Below, piece by piece: positions 44,718 through 52,912 of a stretch of 64,000 nt of DNA (the stretch's first letter is position 1; the number at the start of each line of letters is the position of its first letter). This stretch comes from Marinomonas profundimaris (lineage in GTDB: Bacteria > Pseudomonadota > Gammaproteobacteria > Pseudomonadales > Marinomonadaceae). The position numbers and the translations under genes are program-made. Below the pieces are notes generated by a model, which saw only the letters and a list, made by a program, of their open reading frames with translations, was not told the origin of the DNA and ran no database searches. The stretch is from assembly GCF_000508165.1 (NCBI RefSeq), contig NZ_AYOZ01000023.1, positions 186,001 to 250,000 on the forward strand. The letters run 5' to 3'.

Positions 44718-44755
44718 TCCTTGATCCAGCGTGTTTTTAGGTTTACTGGAACCAC

Positions 44756-44800
44756 AAAAAACCGATGCCATTTCGTGTGAAGGCATCGGTTTTTTTGTTT
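44756..44800 (+). terminator. Terminator of pectate lyase gene
   Basis: ACCGATGCC (44761-44769) pairs with GGCATCGGT (44782-44790), preceded by an A-run and followed by a T-run. It lies 39 bp after the stop codon. Confidence 0.9.
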
Positions 44801-44887
44801 TAGGTCCTGTTTCATGAGTAATGATGGCAACGGAACAAGCTAATCATTCAGGGTGGTTTGTATTATCGATTGTTCACAGTTATAGTT

Positions 44888-44906
44888 TGTTCATGAATCA
44901 TGAACA
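44888..44906. promoter_or_regulatory. 19-bp palindrome upstream of AbiEi gene
   Basis: TGTTCATGA-A-TCATGAACA is a perfect 9+1+9 palindrome 46-64 bp upstream of the AbiEi start. A related half-site GATTGTTCACA lies at 44868-44878. AbiEi antitoxins of type IV systems are known to autoregulate by binding inverted repeats in their promoter, so this is a strong operator candidate. Confidence 0.65.
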
Positions 44907-44951
44907 CGACCTGTGTAGTGAGCACTAAATTGATATAGAGCGATAATAATC

Positions 44952-45959
44952 ATGACAAAGCAATCTGGATTGGCCATGAATGCGTTGGCGTTACTGCCTG
45001 CTCATATTAAATCTGACTTCGCCCAAAATGAGACGTTCAATGATAATCATTTTACTGATGGTGAATTGTATTTAACGGTGAGCGGCGCTGAATATCACTT
45101 TTTTGTGGAAGTAAAAACTATCCATCGCAAAGAAAGCCTAAGCGCGTTATTAGTGAATGCTGCGCCTAATACGCTGCTAATCTGCAATCGTCTTACTACT
45201 TACTTAGCGGATATGTGCACGGAAAATGGGTTAAATTTCATAGATGCCGCCGGCAATGCGAGAATTAACATGGATGGCTTTCACCTTTGGGTCGAGCCTC
45301 AGAAAACGAACAAATTGAAGAAAAACCTTAACGTTGAAAATAAAAGTAACAAACTTGGCGAGGGCGCAGTAAAGCTCCTGTTTGCTTTATTATCTCAACC
45401 CGACGTGCTTAATTTGTCATACCGAGAGATTGCTGAATACGCCAATATCTCATTGGGTATGGTAAGTAAAGGGTTGGGGATTCTCGAAGCCGAATCGTTA
45501 ATTAGTCTTGGTGATACGAGACGAATACTGGATGCTGAACGAATGCTGAACCTTTGGATTGATTCCTATCGTTTGGCGATTAGGCCAAAGTTGGGTGGCA
45601 TTCGTTTGCAGTTTGAAAGTGAATGGCAAAATGTCCCAATGGAAGAGAGCGATTTTTGGGGCGGAGAAGCCGCAGCAGAAAGGTTAACTCGCTACCTTCA
45701 CCCCAAAGACTTGCAGCTGTTCACCCGACAGCCACTACAAAAAAAGCTAGCTCAGCTTAAATGTCGCCCGAACCCAGAAGGTAATTTATGGTTAGTGCCA
45801 GCCTTTTGGGGGAGTAAATTAGCATGGTCAGATAAAAGCCAAGCCCTATTGGCCGTAGCAGAGTTAGAAGCGAGCAAGGATAGCCGCAATATAGAAGTTG
45901 CAAGGATGATACATGAGCAATATTTAGGAACTAAAACACCCGTTGAACCCTGCATTTGA
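44952..45959 (+). CDS. AbiEi-family antitoxin/regulator (type IV TA)
   Basis: A 335-residue protein. The N-terminal part (about 1-115) has alternating strands and a D/E-rich block (FVEVKTIHRKESLSALL; NGLNFIDAAGNARI) as seen in AbiEi_2-type proteins. A winged HTH follows (SYREIAEYANISLGMVSKGLGILEAESLI, about residues 155-185). The C-terminal region (190-335) is the AbiEi-type antitoxin domain with WGGEAAAERLTRYLHP and LWLVPAFWGS. In AbiE systems the antitoxin represses its own promoter and antagonises the nucleotidyltransferase toxin without binding it stably. It overlaps the toxin gene by 17 bp. A + T content looks higher than in its neighbours, in keeping with transfer. Confidence 0.85.
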   Translation: MTKQSGLAMNALALLPAHIKSDFAQNETFNDNHFTDGELYLTVSGAEYHFFVEVKTIHRKESLSALLVNAAPNTLLICNRLTTYLADMCTENGLNFIDAAGNARINMDGFHLWVEPQKTNKLKKNLNVENKSNKLGEGAVKLLFALLSQPDVLNLSYREIAEYANISLGMVSKGLGILEAESLISLGDTRRILDAERMLNLWIDSYRLAIRPKLGGIRLQFESEWQNVPMEESDFWGGEAAAERLTRYLHPKDLQLFTRQPLQKKLAQLKCRPNPEGNLWLVPAFWGSKLAWSDKSQALLAVAELEASKDSRNIEVARMIHEQYLGTKTPVEPCI

Positions 45960-46752
45960 GCCCGTGCTTAGCATCATTGTCGATGTAACCACCCAGCTTG
46001 AGATACCGTATTTTATTGCGGGAGCAACAGCGCGAGACTTACTACTCTTTCATGTTTTTGGCCGAGATCCAGGTCGAAAAACGCATGATATAGATACGGC
46101 AATATTAGTATCAGATTGGGAGAGTTTTACCGCCGTCAAAAGCGCTTTGTTAGGCTTGGGCTTAAGCGAGACAAAATTGCCTCACCGATTGATGCATGCA
46201 GTTAGTGGCTTGCCTATCGACATCATTCCGTTCGGCGCTATTGCTGACAATACGGGGGAGATTCTATGGCCGCCAGAACACGTCGTCACCATGTCTGTTA
46301 CAGGTTTTCAAGAAGCTTTTGATCATGCGGTTCTAGTCTATATTGGCCAAGGTGTAAGTGTAAAAGTGACTTCTTTAGCAGGATTGGTATTGTTAAAATT
46401 AATGGCATGGCAAGAACGGCGATTAGAAACAAATAAAGACGTTGAGGATTTTCTTACCATCCTTACGGAATACCCCAATGTTGAACGTGACCGACTCTAT
46501 GACGACTTTATACCCGCTGAAAAGCTGGATTACGAGATTGAACGGCTTGGTGCATTTTTATTGGGTTACGACTTGAATATGCTCCTGTCAGACAAGAGTA
46601 CCAGTTCTAAAACGCTCCTTCAGTTGTTAGAGCTACAAACCTCTCAAAGCGAGATGTTCATTAACGACTTGCTTAAAATACGCAGTGGTATTAATCCTGA
46701 TCAGATAGAGCAACGACTGGCTGATTTTTGGGATGGGTTGGCTTTGAATTAA
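45943..46752 (+). CDS. AbiEii/AbiGii-family nucleotidyltransferase toxin
   Basis: A 269-residue protein that starts at TTG (45943), overlapping the AbiEi gene by 17 bp. The nucleotidyltransferase motif is visible: FIAGATARDLLL (about 24-35), then HDIDTAILV (about 47-55) supplies the DxD metal acids, and LPIDIIPFG (about 90-98) the third Asp. The middle part LAGLVLLKLMAWQERRLETNKDVEDF is typical of AbiEii-like toxins. AbiEii toxins modify or bind nucleotides or tRNA, causing reversible growth arrest and phage abortive infection. No ATG in a sensible position replaces the TTG. Confidence 0.83.
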   Translation: MNPAFEPVLSIIVDVTTQLEIPYFIAGATARDLLLFHVFGRDPGRKTHDIDTAILVSDWESFTAVKSALLGLGLSETKLPHRLMHAVSGLPIDIIPFGAIADNTGEILWPPEHVVTMSVTGFQEAFDHAVLVYIGQGVSVKVTSLAGLVLLKLMAWQERRLETNKDVEDFLTILTEYPNVERDRLYDDFIPAEKLDYEIERLGAFLLGYDLNMLLSDKSTSSKTLLQLLELQTSQSEMFINDLLKIRSGINPDQIEQRLADFWDGLALN

Positions 46753-46767
46753 TCCAGATAGATGTGT

Positions 46768-46826
46768 ATTGAATCCATGGACAAAACAAAATAGCCAAAT
46801 ACAGGGCTTTTTATTCTGGATTCAAT
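46768..46826. repeat. 10-bp inverted repeat flanking 39 bp, downstream of AbiE pair
   Basis: ATTGAATCCA (46768-46777) and TGGATTCAAT (46817-46826) are exact complements. They could be a long-range hairpin that ends the AbiE transcript, or a scar of the insertion. The rest of the gap up to 46947 shows no gene. Confidence 0.35.
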
Positions 46827-46947
46827 CGCTTCAAAAATATCCTTCATTCTCTAATCTCATCCTTTATGTAAATTACGCGAAATATGGAGTGTTATTACAA
46901 TGTATATCAACACTCAATTCAGAGAAAGAGTCGTTAGGCTATTACCC

Positions 46948-48057
46948 TCAAACCTCTCCCGCATTAATCAACATGCCTTGTGGGCTGGTGTCGAATAACA
47001 AGACGCGATTCAAATCGACGGACAGTGAGATGTGTTCTTGACGTTTTACGTGGGAACGTAGGTCGAGTCGGGCTTTGGCGTCTTCGCCGCCGAGTTTGAA
47101 CATGATTTCTTTGTCGAAGCCAAGGTTTTCCACGAGGTCGACCTGTATATCGTTGAATTCAAATAGGTTATCGCTGGGCGATGATAAGGCGCTGTCTTCG
47201 AAGAAGTCAGGGCGGATGCCGACTAAGACCGTGTCGTGAGAGCCTAAATCGTGCAGGTCGACGTTGGCGATTTTGGACGCGGGAATGCGATATTGGTCGA
47301 ACACCAAGTCGTCGCCGTCTATGGTGGCTTCGAATAAGTTCATCGCGGGCGAGCCAATAAACGTCGCCACAAAGGTGTTGGTCGGTTGCAGGTAAATGTC
47401 CATCGGCGTACCGACTTGTTCGACGATGCCATCGCGCATCACGACCACGCGATCGCCCAGCGTCATGGCTTCGATCTGGTCGTGCGTGACGTAAATCGCG
47501 GTCATGTTGTATTGGTGTTGAATACGAGCGATTTCGGAACGCATATGATGTCGAAGTTTGGCGTCTAGATTCGATAAAGGTTCATCGAACAAATACACGT
47601 CCGCGTCCCGAGCGAGGGCGCGACCCATGGCAACGCGTTGACGTTGGCCGCCAGACAAGTCGGCGGGTTTACGATCCAAGTAATCGTCGAGCTTGAGCAT
47701 TTCTGATACGTCGGCGAGTTTCTGTTTGATGGTCTCAGCGTCGGCGCCGGACTTCTTTAAGCCGAAGACGATGTTTTCTCGCACTGACATGTGCGGATAC
47801 AAGGCGTAGTTTTGAAACACCATGGCAATGTTACGCTTGTGCGGCGGCAAGTCGTTAATGGCGCGTTGGCCAATTTGAATGTCGCCTTGAGTAATGTCTT
47901 CCAATCCCGCGACCATTCGCAGCGTGGTGCTTTTTCCGCAACCACTTGGGCCGACCAGCACGACGAATTCACCGTCTTTTACTTCTAAATTGAGGTTCTT
48001 CACTATCGGCAAATTGCCATAAGACTTGTTTACGTTTCTTAAGATTACAGAGCTCAT
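46948..48057 (-). CDS. Sugar ABC transporter ATPase (MalK/UgpC type)
   Basis: A 369-residue ATPase. Walker [10 protein letters not shown] (about residues 37-45), Q-loop [12 protein letters not shown], signature [18 protein letters not shown] (about 134-151), Walker [13 protein letters not shown] and switch His [11 protein letters not shown] are all present, followed by a TOBE-type C-terminal regulatory domain with [10 protein letters not shown]. This is the MalK/UgpC subfamily that serves many disaccharide and oligosaccharide importers. The start at 48057 was chosen because AAGGA lies upstream; a longer frame adds 18 odd residues. It is the last gene of the LacI-controlled operon, separated from the permease gene by 106 bp containing a hairpin repeat. 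Confidence 0.93.
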   Translation of the reverse strand: MSSVILRNVNKSYGNLPIVKNLNLEVKDGEFVVLVGPSGCGKSTTLRMVAGLEDITQGDIQIGQRAINDLPPHKRNIAMVFQNYALYPHMSVRENIVFGLKKSGADAETIKQKLADVSEMLKLDDYLDRKPADLSGGQRQRVAMGRALARDADVYLFDEPLSNLDAKLRHHMRSEIARIQHQYNMTAIYVTHDQIEAMTLGDRVVVMRDGIVEQVGTPMDIYLQPTNTFVATFIGSPAMNLFEATIDGDDLVFDQYRIPASKIANVDLHDLGSHDTVLVGIRPDFFEDSALSSPSDNLFEFNDIQVDLVENLGFDKEIMFKLGGEDAKARLDLRSHVKRQEHISLSVDLNRVLLFDTSPQGMLINAGEV

Positions 48058-48127
48058 TGCCAGTTCCTTTCTAATTTTGGTATGACGTAGCCGATGCTGT
48101 TCTGCATACATTTTTGTCTATCAAGTG

Positions 48128-48158
48128 TTCTCAGCTCCTCCCCCTGCTAAGGGGAGGG
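48128..48158. repeat. C/T-rich hairpin repeat copy 1
   Basis: GCTCCTCCCCCTGCTAAGGGGAGG forms a GC-rich hairpin, of the same family as the copies at 50.07-50.2 kb. It lies between the second permease gene and the ATPase gene and could reduce or stabilise the downstream mRNA. Confidence 0.6.
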
Positions 48159-48163
48159 AATTG

Positions 48164-49126
48164 TTAGCCTTTAACTCCGCCGTCGGTTAACCCACCAGAC
48201 AAATGTTTATTCGCCAGCATGAAGCAAATTACCACAGGTAAAAGTGTCAGCATGGACGCGGCCATGATGCGATCCCAGATGGCATTTTTCGAGGTAAATA
48301 AGGTTTGTAATGCCAGAGGCAAGGTTTGGAAATCTTGATACTGTTTTAGAAATACGGAGGCGAACAAGTACTCGTTCCACGCGATGACAAAACAATAAAT
48401 AAACACAGTAAACAGCATGGGTTTTGACAGTGGCATGATGATGCGCCAGAAGGCTTCGACCCTTGAGCAACCGTCCATCATTGCCGCTTCTTCTAGCGAA
48501 AACGGGATGGTGCGAAAGTAGTTGCCCAGCATGTACATGGCGACAGGCAAGGTCTGAATTAGGTAGATCAAGAACAGACTGAAAATCGTGCCGCCCGCGC
48601 TGGACGCCAAGCCGACGTTGACGCTCATTTGATAGAGCGGCACCATCAACAAAACGCCACCAACCATATAAACAAACAGCACGCCGTTTGCCATCAGCGA
48701 CTGCGCAGGAAAGCGCAAGCGTGCAATGGCGTACGCCGCAAGTGATGCCAAGAACGTCGAGCAAATGCCCGTTACAAAGGAGATTACGAAGGTATTGAGC
48801 ATGTAACGGCCAAAGGGAAAGACATCGCTCCCCGAACTGAATTTCGCCAACAGCATTTGTTTTTTCTCGGCCGATAGCGCGGGGTTGTCGAGCAATCGCT
48901 GAATGCTGGCGGGCACGTCGACTTCTTTCACCGGCATTAAACCGAGCAATTCCTTGTACGCATCCAAGTGCAACACGCGAGGAATCAGTGACGGATTGCC
49001 CCAATCAATGGGGTGTTTTAACGACGTCGAAAGAATCTGCAAAAAAGGAAACACGCAAAAGATCACCAAGGCGAATACTAAGGCATACAAGATCACAGAT
49101 TGAATGGGAGTGCGTTTATTCATCAT
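48164..49126 (-). CDS. Carbohydrate ABC permease (MalG-like)
   Basis: A 320-residue permease with six helices. The coupling loop EEAAMMDGCSRVEAFWRIIMPLSKP (about residues 215-240) is the standard MalG/LacG signature. The N-terminal helix is followed by a 90-residue periplasmic insert (about 40-125) rich in charged residues before the second helix, longer than in minimal sugar permeases and reminiscent of MalG. The C-terminus reads HLSGGLTDGGVKG, also like MalG (which ends in GGVKG). It lies 37 bp downstream of the first permease gene. Confidence 0.93.
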   Translation of the reverse strand: MMNKRTPIQSVILYALVFALVIFCVFPFLQILSTSLKHPIDWGNPSLIPRVLHLDAYKELLGLMPVKEVDVPASIQRLLDNPALSAEKKQMLLAKFSSGSDVFPFGRYMLNTFVISFVTGICSTFLASLAAYAIARLRFPAQSLMANGVLFVYMVGGVLLMVPLYQMSVNVGLASSAGGTIFSLFLIYLIQTLPVAMYMLGNYFRTIPFSLEEAAMMDGCSRVEAFWRIIMPLSKPMLFTVFIYCFVIAWNEYLFASVFLKQYQDFQTLPLALQTLFTSKNAIWDRIMAASMLTLLPVVICFMLANKHLSGGLTDGGVKG

Positions 49127-49163
49127 ACGCTTTTACCTATTTTTTGAGCCACATACATAAGAC

Positions 49164-50030
49164 CTACCACTTAAGTACTTTACGAACGTACAGCCAAATT
49201 AAACCGACCAATACCAGCAACTGAATGACTGAAATCGCTGCGGCACCGCCTTGGTCTACGATGCCCGCGAAGGCTTGGTAATAGGTGAAAATTGGCAAGG
49301 TTTCGACGTTCGGTGCGAGTAAGTACACGTCTTCAAAGCGGTTCAAATTCCAGATGATGCGTAATAGCACCACGGTGGCGATGACGAATCTCAGTTCCGG
49401 CAAGGTCACATGCCAAAAACGTCCCCATGCATTTTGGCCGTCTATCGCGGCGGCTTCGTACAGGTCTTTCGGCACGCTTTGTAACTTGGCGAGAAACAAC
49501 AAATAGGCGATTGGGAAATGCTTCCAAATATCGAATAAGATCACCACGAACAACGCCGAATCGGGATTACCGATGAGGTTTTCTCGGGTGTCAGTCAGGT
49601 GCAACACATCCACCACTACATGGTTATAAATGCCGTTCACCGGATCAAAAATAAACTGCCAGCCAAACACCACGCTGATCACCGGCGCGAAATAGGGCAA
49701 AAGGATCAAACCGCGGGCGAGGTTACGAAAGCGAAATTCTTGATTCATCAGAATCGACGCCGCCAAGCCGAGCACGGTGGTACCGACCACGGTTCCGATG
49801 AGATAAATGACCGACACACCAATGGAGTGGTAATAACGCGGATTGCCGAGTAAATCCGTGTAGTTATCCAGTCCGACAAAGGTCTTGCTGCCATTGAGTT
49901 GCACGTCAAAAAAACTCAGGTAGACGTTGAACAAAATGGGGTAAATCACCAGTAAGCCGATAATACCGACGGCTGGCGCGACTAATTTGAGACCGAGTCG
50001 GGCTTCGTTTTTGACCAGAATTGAAGACAT
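49164..50030 (-). CDS. Carbohydrate ABC permease (MalF/UgpA-like)
   Basis: A 288-residue permease with six helices and the coupling loop LYEAAAIDGQNAWGRFWHVTLPELR (about residues 190-214), as in LacF/UgpA/MsmF. It lacks the long periplasmic P2 domain of maltose MalF, so it is the short type seen in most oligosaccharide and polyol importers. The order binding protein, this permease, MalG-like permease, ATPase is typical for CUT1 transporters. A 188-bp gap with three hairpin repeats separates it from the binding-protein gene. Confidence 0.92.
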   Translation of the reverse strand: MSSILVKNEARLGLKLVAPAVGIIGLLVIYPILFNVYLSFFDVQLNGSKTFVGLDNYTDLLGNPRYYHSIGVSVIYLIGTVVGTTVLGLAASILMNQEFRFRNLARGLILLPYFAPVISVVFGWQFIFDPVNGIYNHVVVDVLHLTDTRENLIGNPDSALFVVILFDIWKHFPIAYLLFLAKLQSVPKDLYEAAAIDGQNAWGRFWHVTLPELRFVIATVVLLRIIWNLNRFEDVYLLAPNVETLPIFTYYQAFAGIVDQGGAAAISVIQLLVLVGLIWLYVRKVLKW

Positions 50031-50066
50031 AGTCGCTTCCCTTATTTAAATGTAACCCCACCCTAG

Positions 50067-50199
50067 CCCTCCCCTTAACAAGGGAGGGAACAGATCACTT
50101 GCCTCCCCCATAAATAAGGTGATGGAACAAATTTCTGCTCCTCCCCCTTAACAAGGAGAGAATAAATCTATCTGCTCCTCCCCCTTTTCAAGGGGGAGG
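50067..50199. repeat. Cluster of three C/T-rich hairpin repeats
   Basis: Three copies of CTCCTCCCCCTT-type palindromes occur: CCCTCCCCTT/AAGGGAGGG at 50067-50088, CTCCTCCCCCTTAACAAGGAGAG at 50138-50160, and the perfect CCTCCCCCTT-TTC-AAGGGGGAGG at 50177-50199. Fragments of the same motif lie at 50101-50110. They resemble the intergenic repeat families seen in many gammaproteobacterial genomes and fill the gap between the binding protein and its permease. Confidence 0.75.
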
Positions 50200-50218
50200 C
50201 TGGGAGGGGGTCTATTGT

Positions 50219-51568
50219 CTATTCACCCATGATGGTTTTCATTTCCGCTTCTGCACTGTCCAGTGCGGCTTGAGGGTCTTTGTTTTCAATCGTCACGTCG
50301 TAGATCATGCGAGGAATCACCGACTTGGCGAAGAAGGCGCCAGATGCGGGGAAGGTTTTGCCTTTCACGACCGAGAAGGAGCGAATGTCATCGAAGCCAG
50401 AGACGATCTGCTTCATTTTATCTGCGCCGTAAAGCGTGAAGACGCCGTTTGGATCCTCCAAGTACGCTGGGTCTTCCGCGATGCCTTTCAGCATTGGGTT
50501 CATACCGCCTGGCGCCATGTGCAAAAAGGTGATGTAGCTGGCAGGGTCGTACATAAACTCGATGAAGTCTTTGGTCGCTTGCGTGTCGTCGGCGTTGTTG
50601 GTTTTTAACGCGACAAGGCCAGACAAGGTGCCGTAAGATGCGGCGCTTTTGTGGGTGATAATTGGCGCAAATGCGGTGTTTTTGACTAAGTTCGGATCGA
50701 AGGTGCCGCCGCTGAGCTCTTTAAAGTTCTCAGAGGAAAGTGAGCCTTTGGCGACTTCCGCTAAGGAAAGGTCATCCATGATGTAGGTGGAGTAGAAGAA
50801 CATCGCCATCTTACCTTGCAGGTAATAATCGCGGGCGCGCCAGTTCTGTGGTCCTGGCGGATTGTATTTAGCCAGAGTGTTGTAATATTGAATGGTTTCT
50901 AATGTCGCGGGGCTGTTGAAAATCAAATTGCCCTTGGCGTCGAACTCGGCAGCGTTGTTAGACAGCGCCAATTGGGTGAAGACTTGTTCTGTGTAGCTGT
51001 CTTGTTTAGTGCCGACCAGAATACCGTATTGGTTGTTGGCTTTGTCGGTCAAGGTTTTGGCTGCGGTTTCGATGTTCTCCCATGTGTTTGGCGCCGCGAG
51101 GCCTTTTTCATCGAACCAGTCTTTACGATACCAAATGCCTTGAATCCAACCGTGATAAGGCAAACCGTAATAATCGCCAGATGGCGAAGTCAGCGTGGTC
51201 AGTGCGCCTTTGTGGAAGCGGCTTTTGCCAATGTCATTAATAACTCCTTGATGCGTTTTTGAATCGACGATGCCTTCTTCACCGAGCGCCATGATGATCT
51301 CGGAATTCACTTCGATAAGCTGTGGCGTGGTCCCAGCGGCAACCGCGGCGGCCATTTGAGTCGCCATTTCATTTTCATCTACGGCGACGACATTGACGGT
51401 GACGCCATCGTTTAAAGCTTCGAACGTGCTGGCGAGCAGTTCGATGTTTTTCAGTCGATCCGTTTGCGTTTGTGCAGTCCAGAATTCCACTGTGGCGGCG
51501 CTGGCGAGCGAGCTGATAAGCAGTCCATTGACCAGTGCGGCGCGGGTGACGAGCAGAGAATGTTTCAT
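50219..51568 (-). CDS. Sugar ABC transporter substrate-binding protein (family 1)
   Basis: A 449-residue precursor with a Sec signal (hydrophobic core about residues 8-22; cleavage after ASA). The mature part ATVEFWTAQTQTDRLKNIELLASTFEALN and segments such as YYGLPYHGWIQGIWYRKDWF (about 150-168) and FFYSTYIMDDLSLAE show a CUT1-type SBP_bac_1 protein that delivers oligosaccharides to the MalFG-like permeases. The aromatic residues in the inner cleft (Trp, Tyr) fit sugar stacking. Substrate is not known; pectin-derived sugars are possible because a pectate lyase lies nearby. It is the first structural gene after the lacI-type regulator. Confidence 0.9.
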   Translation of the reverse strand: MKHSLLVTRAALVNGLLISSLASAATVEFWTAQTQTDRLKNIELLASTFEALNDGVTVNVVAVDENEMATQMAAAVAAGTTPQLIEVNSEIIMALGEEGIVDSKTHQGVINDIGKSRFHKGALTTLTSPSGDYYGLPYHGWIQGIWYRKDWFDEKGLAAPNTWENIETAAKTLTDKANNQYGILVGTKQDSYTEQVFTQLALSNNAAEFDAKGNLIFNSPATLETIQYYNTLAKYNPPGPQNWRARDYYLQGKMAMFFYSTYIMDDLSLAEVAKGSLSSENFKELSGGTFDPNLVKNTAFAPIITHKSAASYGTLSGLVALKTNNADDTQATKDFIEFMYDPASYITFLHMAPGGMNPMLKGIAEDPAYLEDPNGVFTLYGADKMKQIVSGFDDIRSFSVVKGKTFPASGAFFAKSVIPRMIYDVTIENKDPQAALDSAEAEMKTIMGE

Positions 51569-51629
51569 TGTCGTTTCCTCATTTTATTTTTATACGAGTG
51601 TTCCGAGTCTATGACTAAAAACCAGCTGG

Positions 51630-52637
51630 CTAAAAGCCTGTTTTTACGACGCCCGGCGCTAAAACGACTTGTAAGTCCTTCACCGGAACCCCTTTAATGC
51701 GCGACACCATCATGCTGGCAAGTTGCTCACCAATTTGTGCGGGTGGCGCTTGCTGAATGCTGGTGATCCCCATACTGGCGGTCAGCTCATCAACGGGTGT
51801 ATCGCAACCAATCACACACACGGGTTCTTTCTGGTTGAATCGAGTGTTGTGCAATCGCATGACCGCCAAAGCGGCACTGCGCGCGCCGGTGCTGGTTAAG
51901 CAAATCAGCGCGGTGATATCTGGGTGCTGGAGAAGGAACTCGGCACAAGCGAGGTAATTTTCTTCCTCGTCAAAGCCGACTTCTAGGCCGTGTTCGGATG
52001 CAATCGAAAGCCCAACGTGCTCGGCGGCATTGCGAATGCCGCGTTGTCTTTCTTGAGCGAAAAAATATCGCTCACTCACCGAAATCACCCCAATGTCGCG
52101 ATGGCCTTGTTCGTACAGGCGAGTCAGGCTTAAATGGCCAACTTGGTAATTATCCAAATCCAACCACGCAAATTGCGTTGCCCGTTCGGTGCGTCCGTAA
52201 CACACAAAAGGCACGTTGAGCTTTAATAAACGATGGACTTTTGGGTCGTTGACCCGAGTGCGAAGGAGCAAAAATCCGTCTTGATCGCCGGCCTTAACAA
52301 GGCGTTCAAATTCACTTAATTCCTGCTTGCCGTTATCGATCGCCACCACTTGCAGTAAATAACCTTCTGCTTGCAGCGCCTGTCGAGTTCCGGCAAGAAC
52401 CTTCGAAAGAATGGTGTCGAGATATTGCATGTCTTGGCTTGGAACAATCGCCGTTATTACACGCTTTGCTTGTACCCAATGCGCCGCATCGGCGCCTTTT
52501 AATTGGTAACCCTGCCGTGCTGCTTCTTTCAACACGCGCTTCTTGGTACTTGGGCTAATGTCTGGGTAATCGTTCAGTGCTCGTGACACTGTGGAGACCG
52601 ACAGATCCAATTGGGTCGCTATTTCTTTAATCGACAT
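51630..52637 (-). CDS. LacI-family transcriptional regulator
   Basis: A 335-residue repressor. The N-terminal LacI HTH SIKEIATQLDLSVSTVSRALNDYPDISPSTKKRVLKEA (residues 2-39) is standard, followed by a periplasmic-binding-like effector domain (VITAIVPS, ICLTSTGARSAALAVMR, VIGCDTPVDELTASMGITSIQQAP). The last block is like the sugar-binding half of PurR/RbsR-type proteins. It stands directly upstream of the sugar ABC genes on the same strand, 61 bp before the binding-protein start, and probably represses them in response to a sugar. The gene extends to a C-terminus VVLAPGVVKTGF. Confidence 0.93.
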   Translation of the reverse strand: MSIKEIATQLDLSVSTVSRALNDYPDISPSTKKRVLKEAARQGYQLKGADAAHWVQAKRVITAIVPSQDMQYLDTILSKVLAGTRQALQAEGYLLQVVAIDNGKQELSEFERLVKAGDQDGFLLLRTRVNDPKVHRLLKLNVPFVCYGRTERATQFAWLDLDNYQVGHLSLTRLYEQGHRDIGVISVSERYFFAQERQRGIRNAAEHVGLSIASEHGLEVGFDEEENYLACAEFLLQHPDITALICLTSTGARSAALAVMRLHNTRFNQKEPVCVIGCDTPVDELTASMGITSIQQAPPAQIGEQLASMMVSRIKGVPVKDLQVVLAPGVVKTGF

Positions 52638-52912
52638 AATGTTTCAGATGCACCTAACCATTCTTATTTTTATCACTGTCCATCATTCAAGGCGGTTTAT
52701 AAAGCCTTAATCGTGCATTTTGTGACCAGCATCAAACGACGTTAAGACCGAAAATGTTTCGATGCAACGGTTATTTTTCGCACGACTTTGGGGCGTCACA
52801 CGTAAGGAAAAAGCCGAAAAATGTCTGCCTTTCCTTGTGTTGAGCCTTAGAAAATTCTTTTTAAAACAAAGATAAGTGAATTAAAGACGAGTTATTTTTT
52901 CATTGTGTTGAA

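Noticed and set aside
46769-47041. 90-residue plus-strand frame after the AbiE pair
   Set aside because: It runs into the antisense of the ATPase gene and has no ribosome site or recognisable domain.
48207-49004. 265-residue minus-strand frame inside the MalG-like permease gene
   Set aside because: It is a shadow of the permease gene in another frame, with no domain and biased Arg/Cys/His content.
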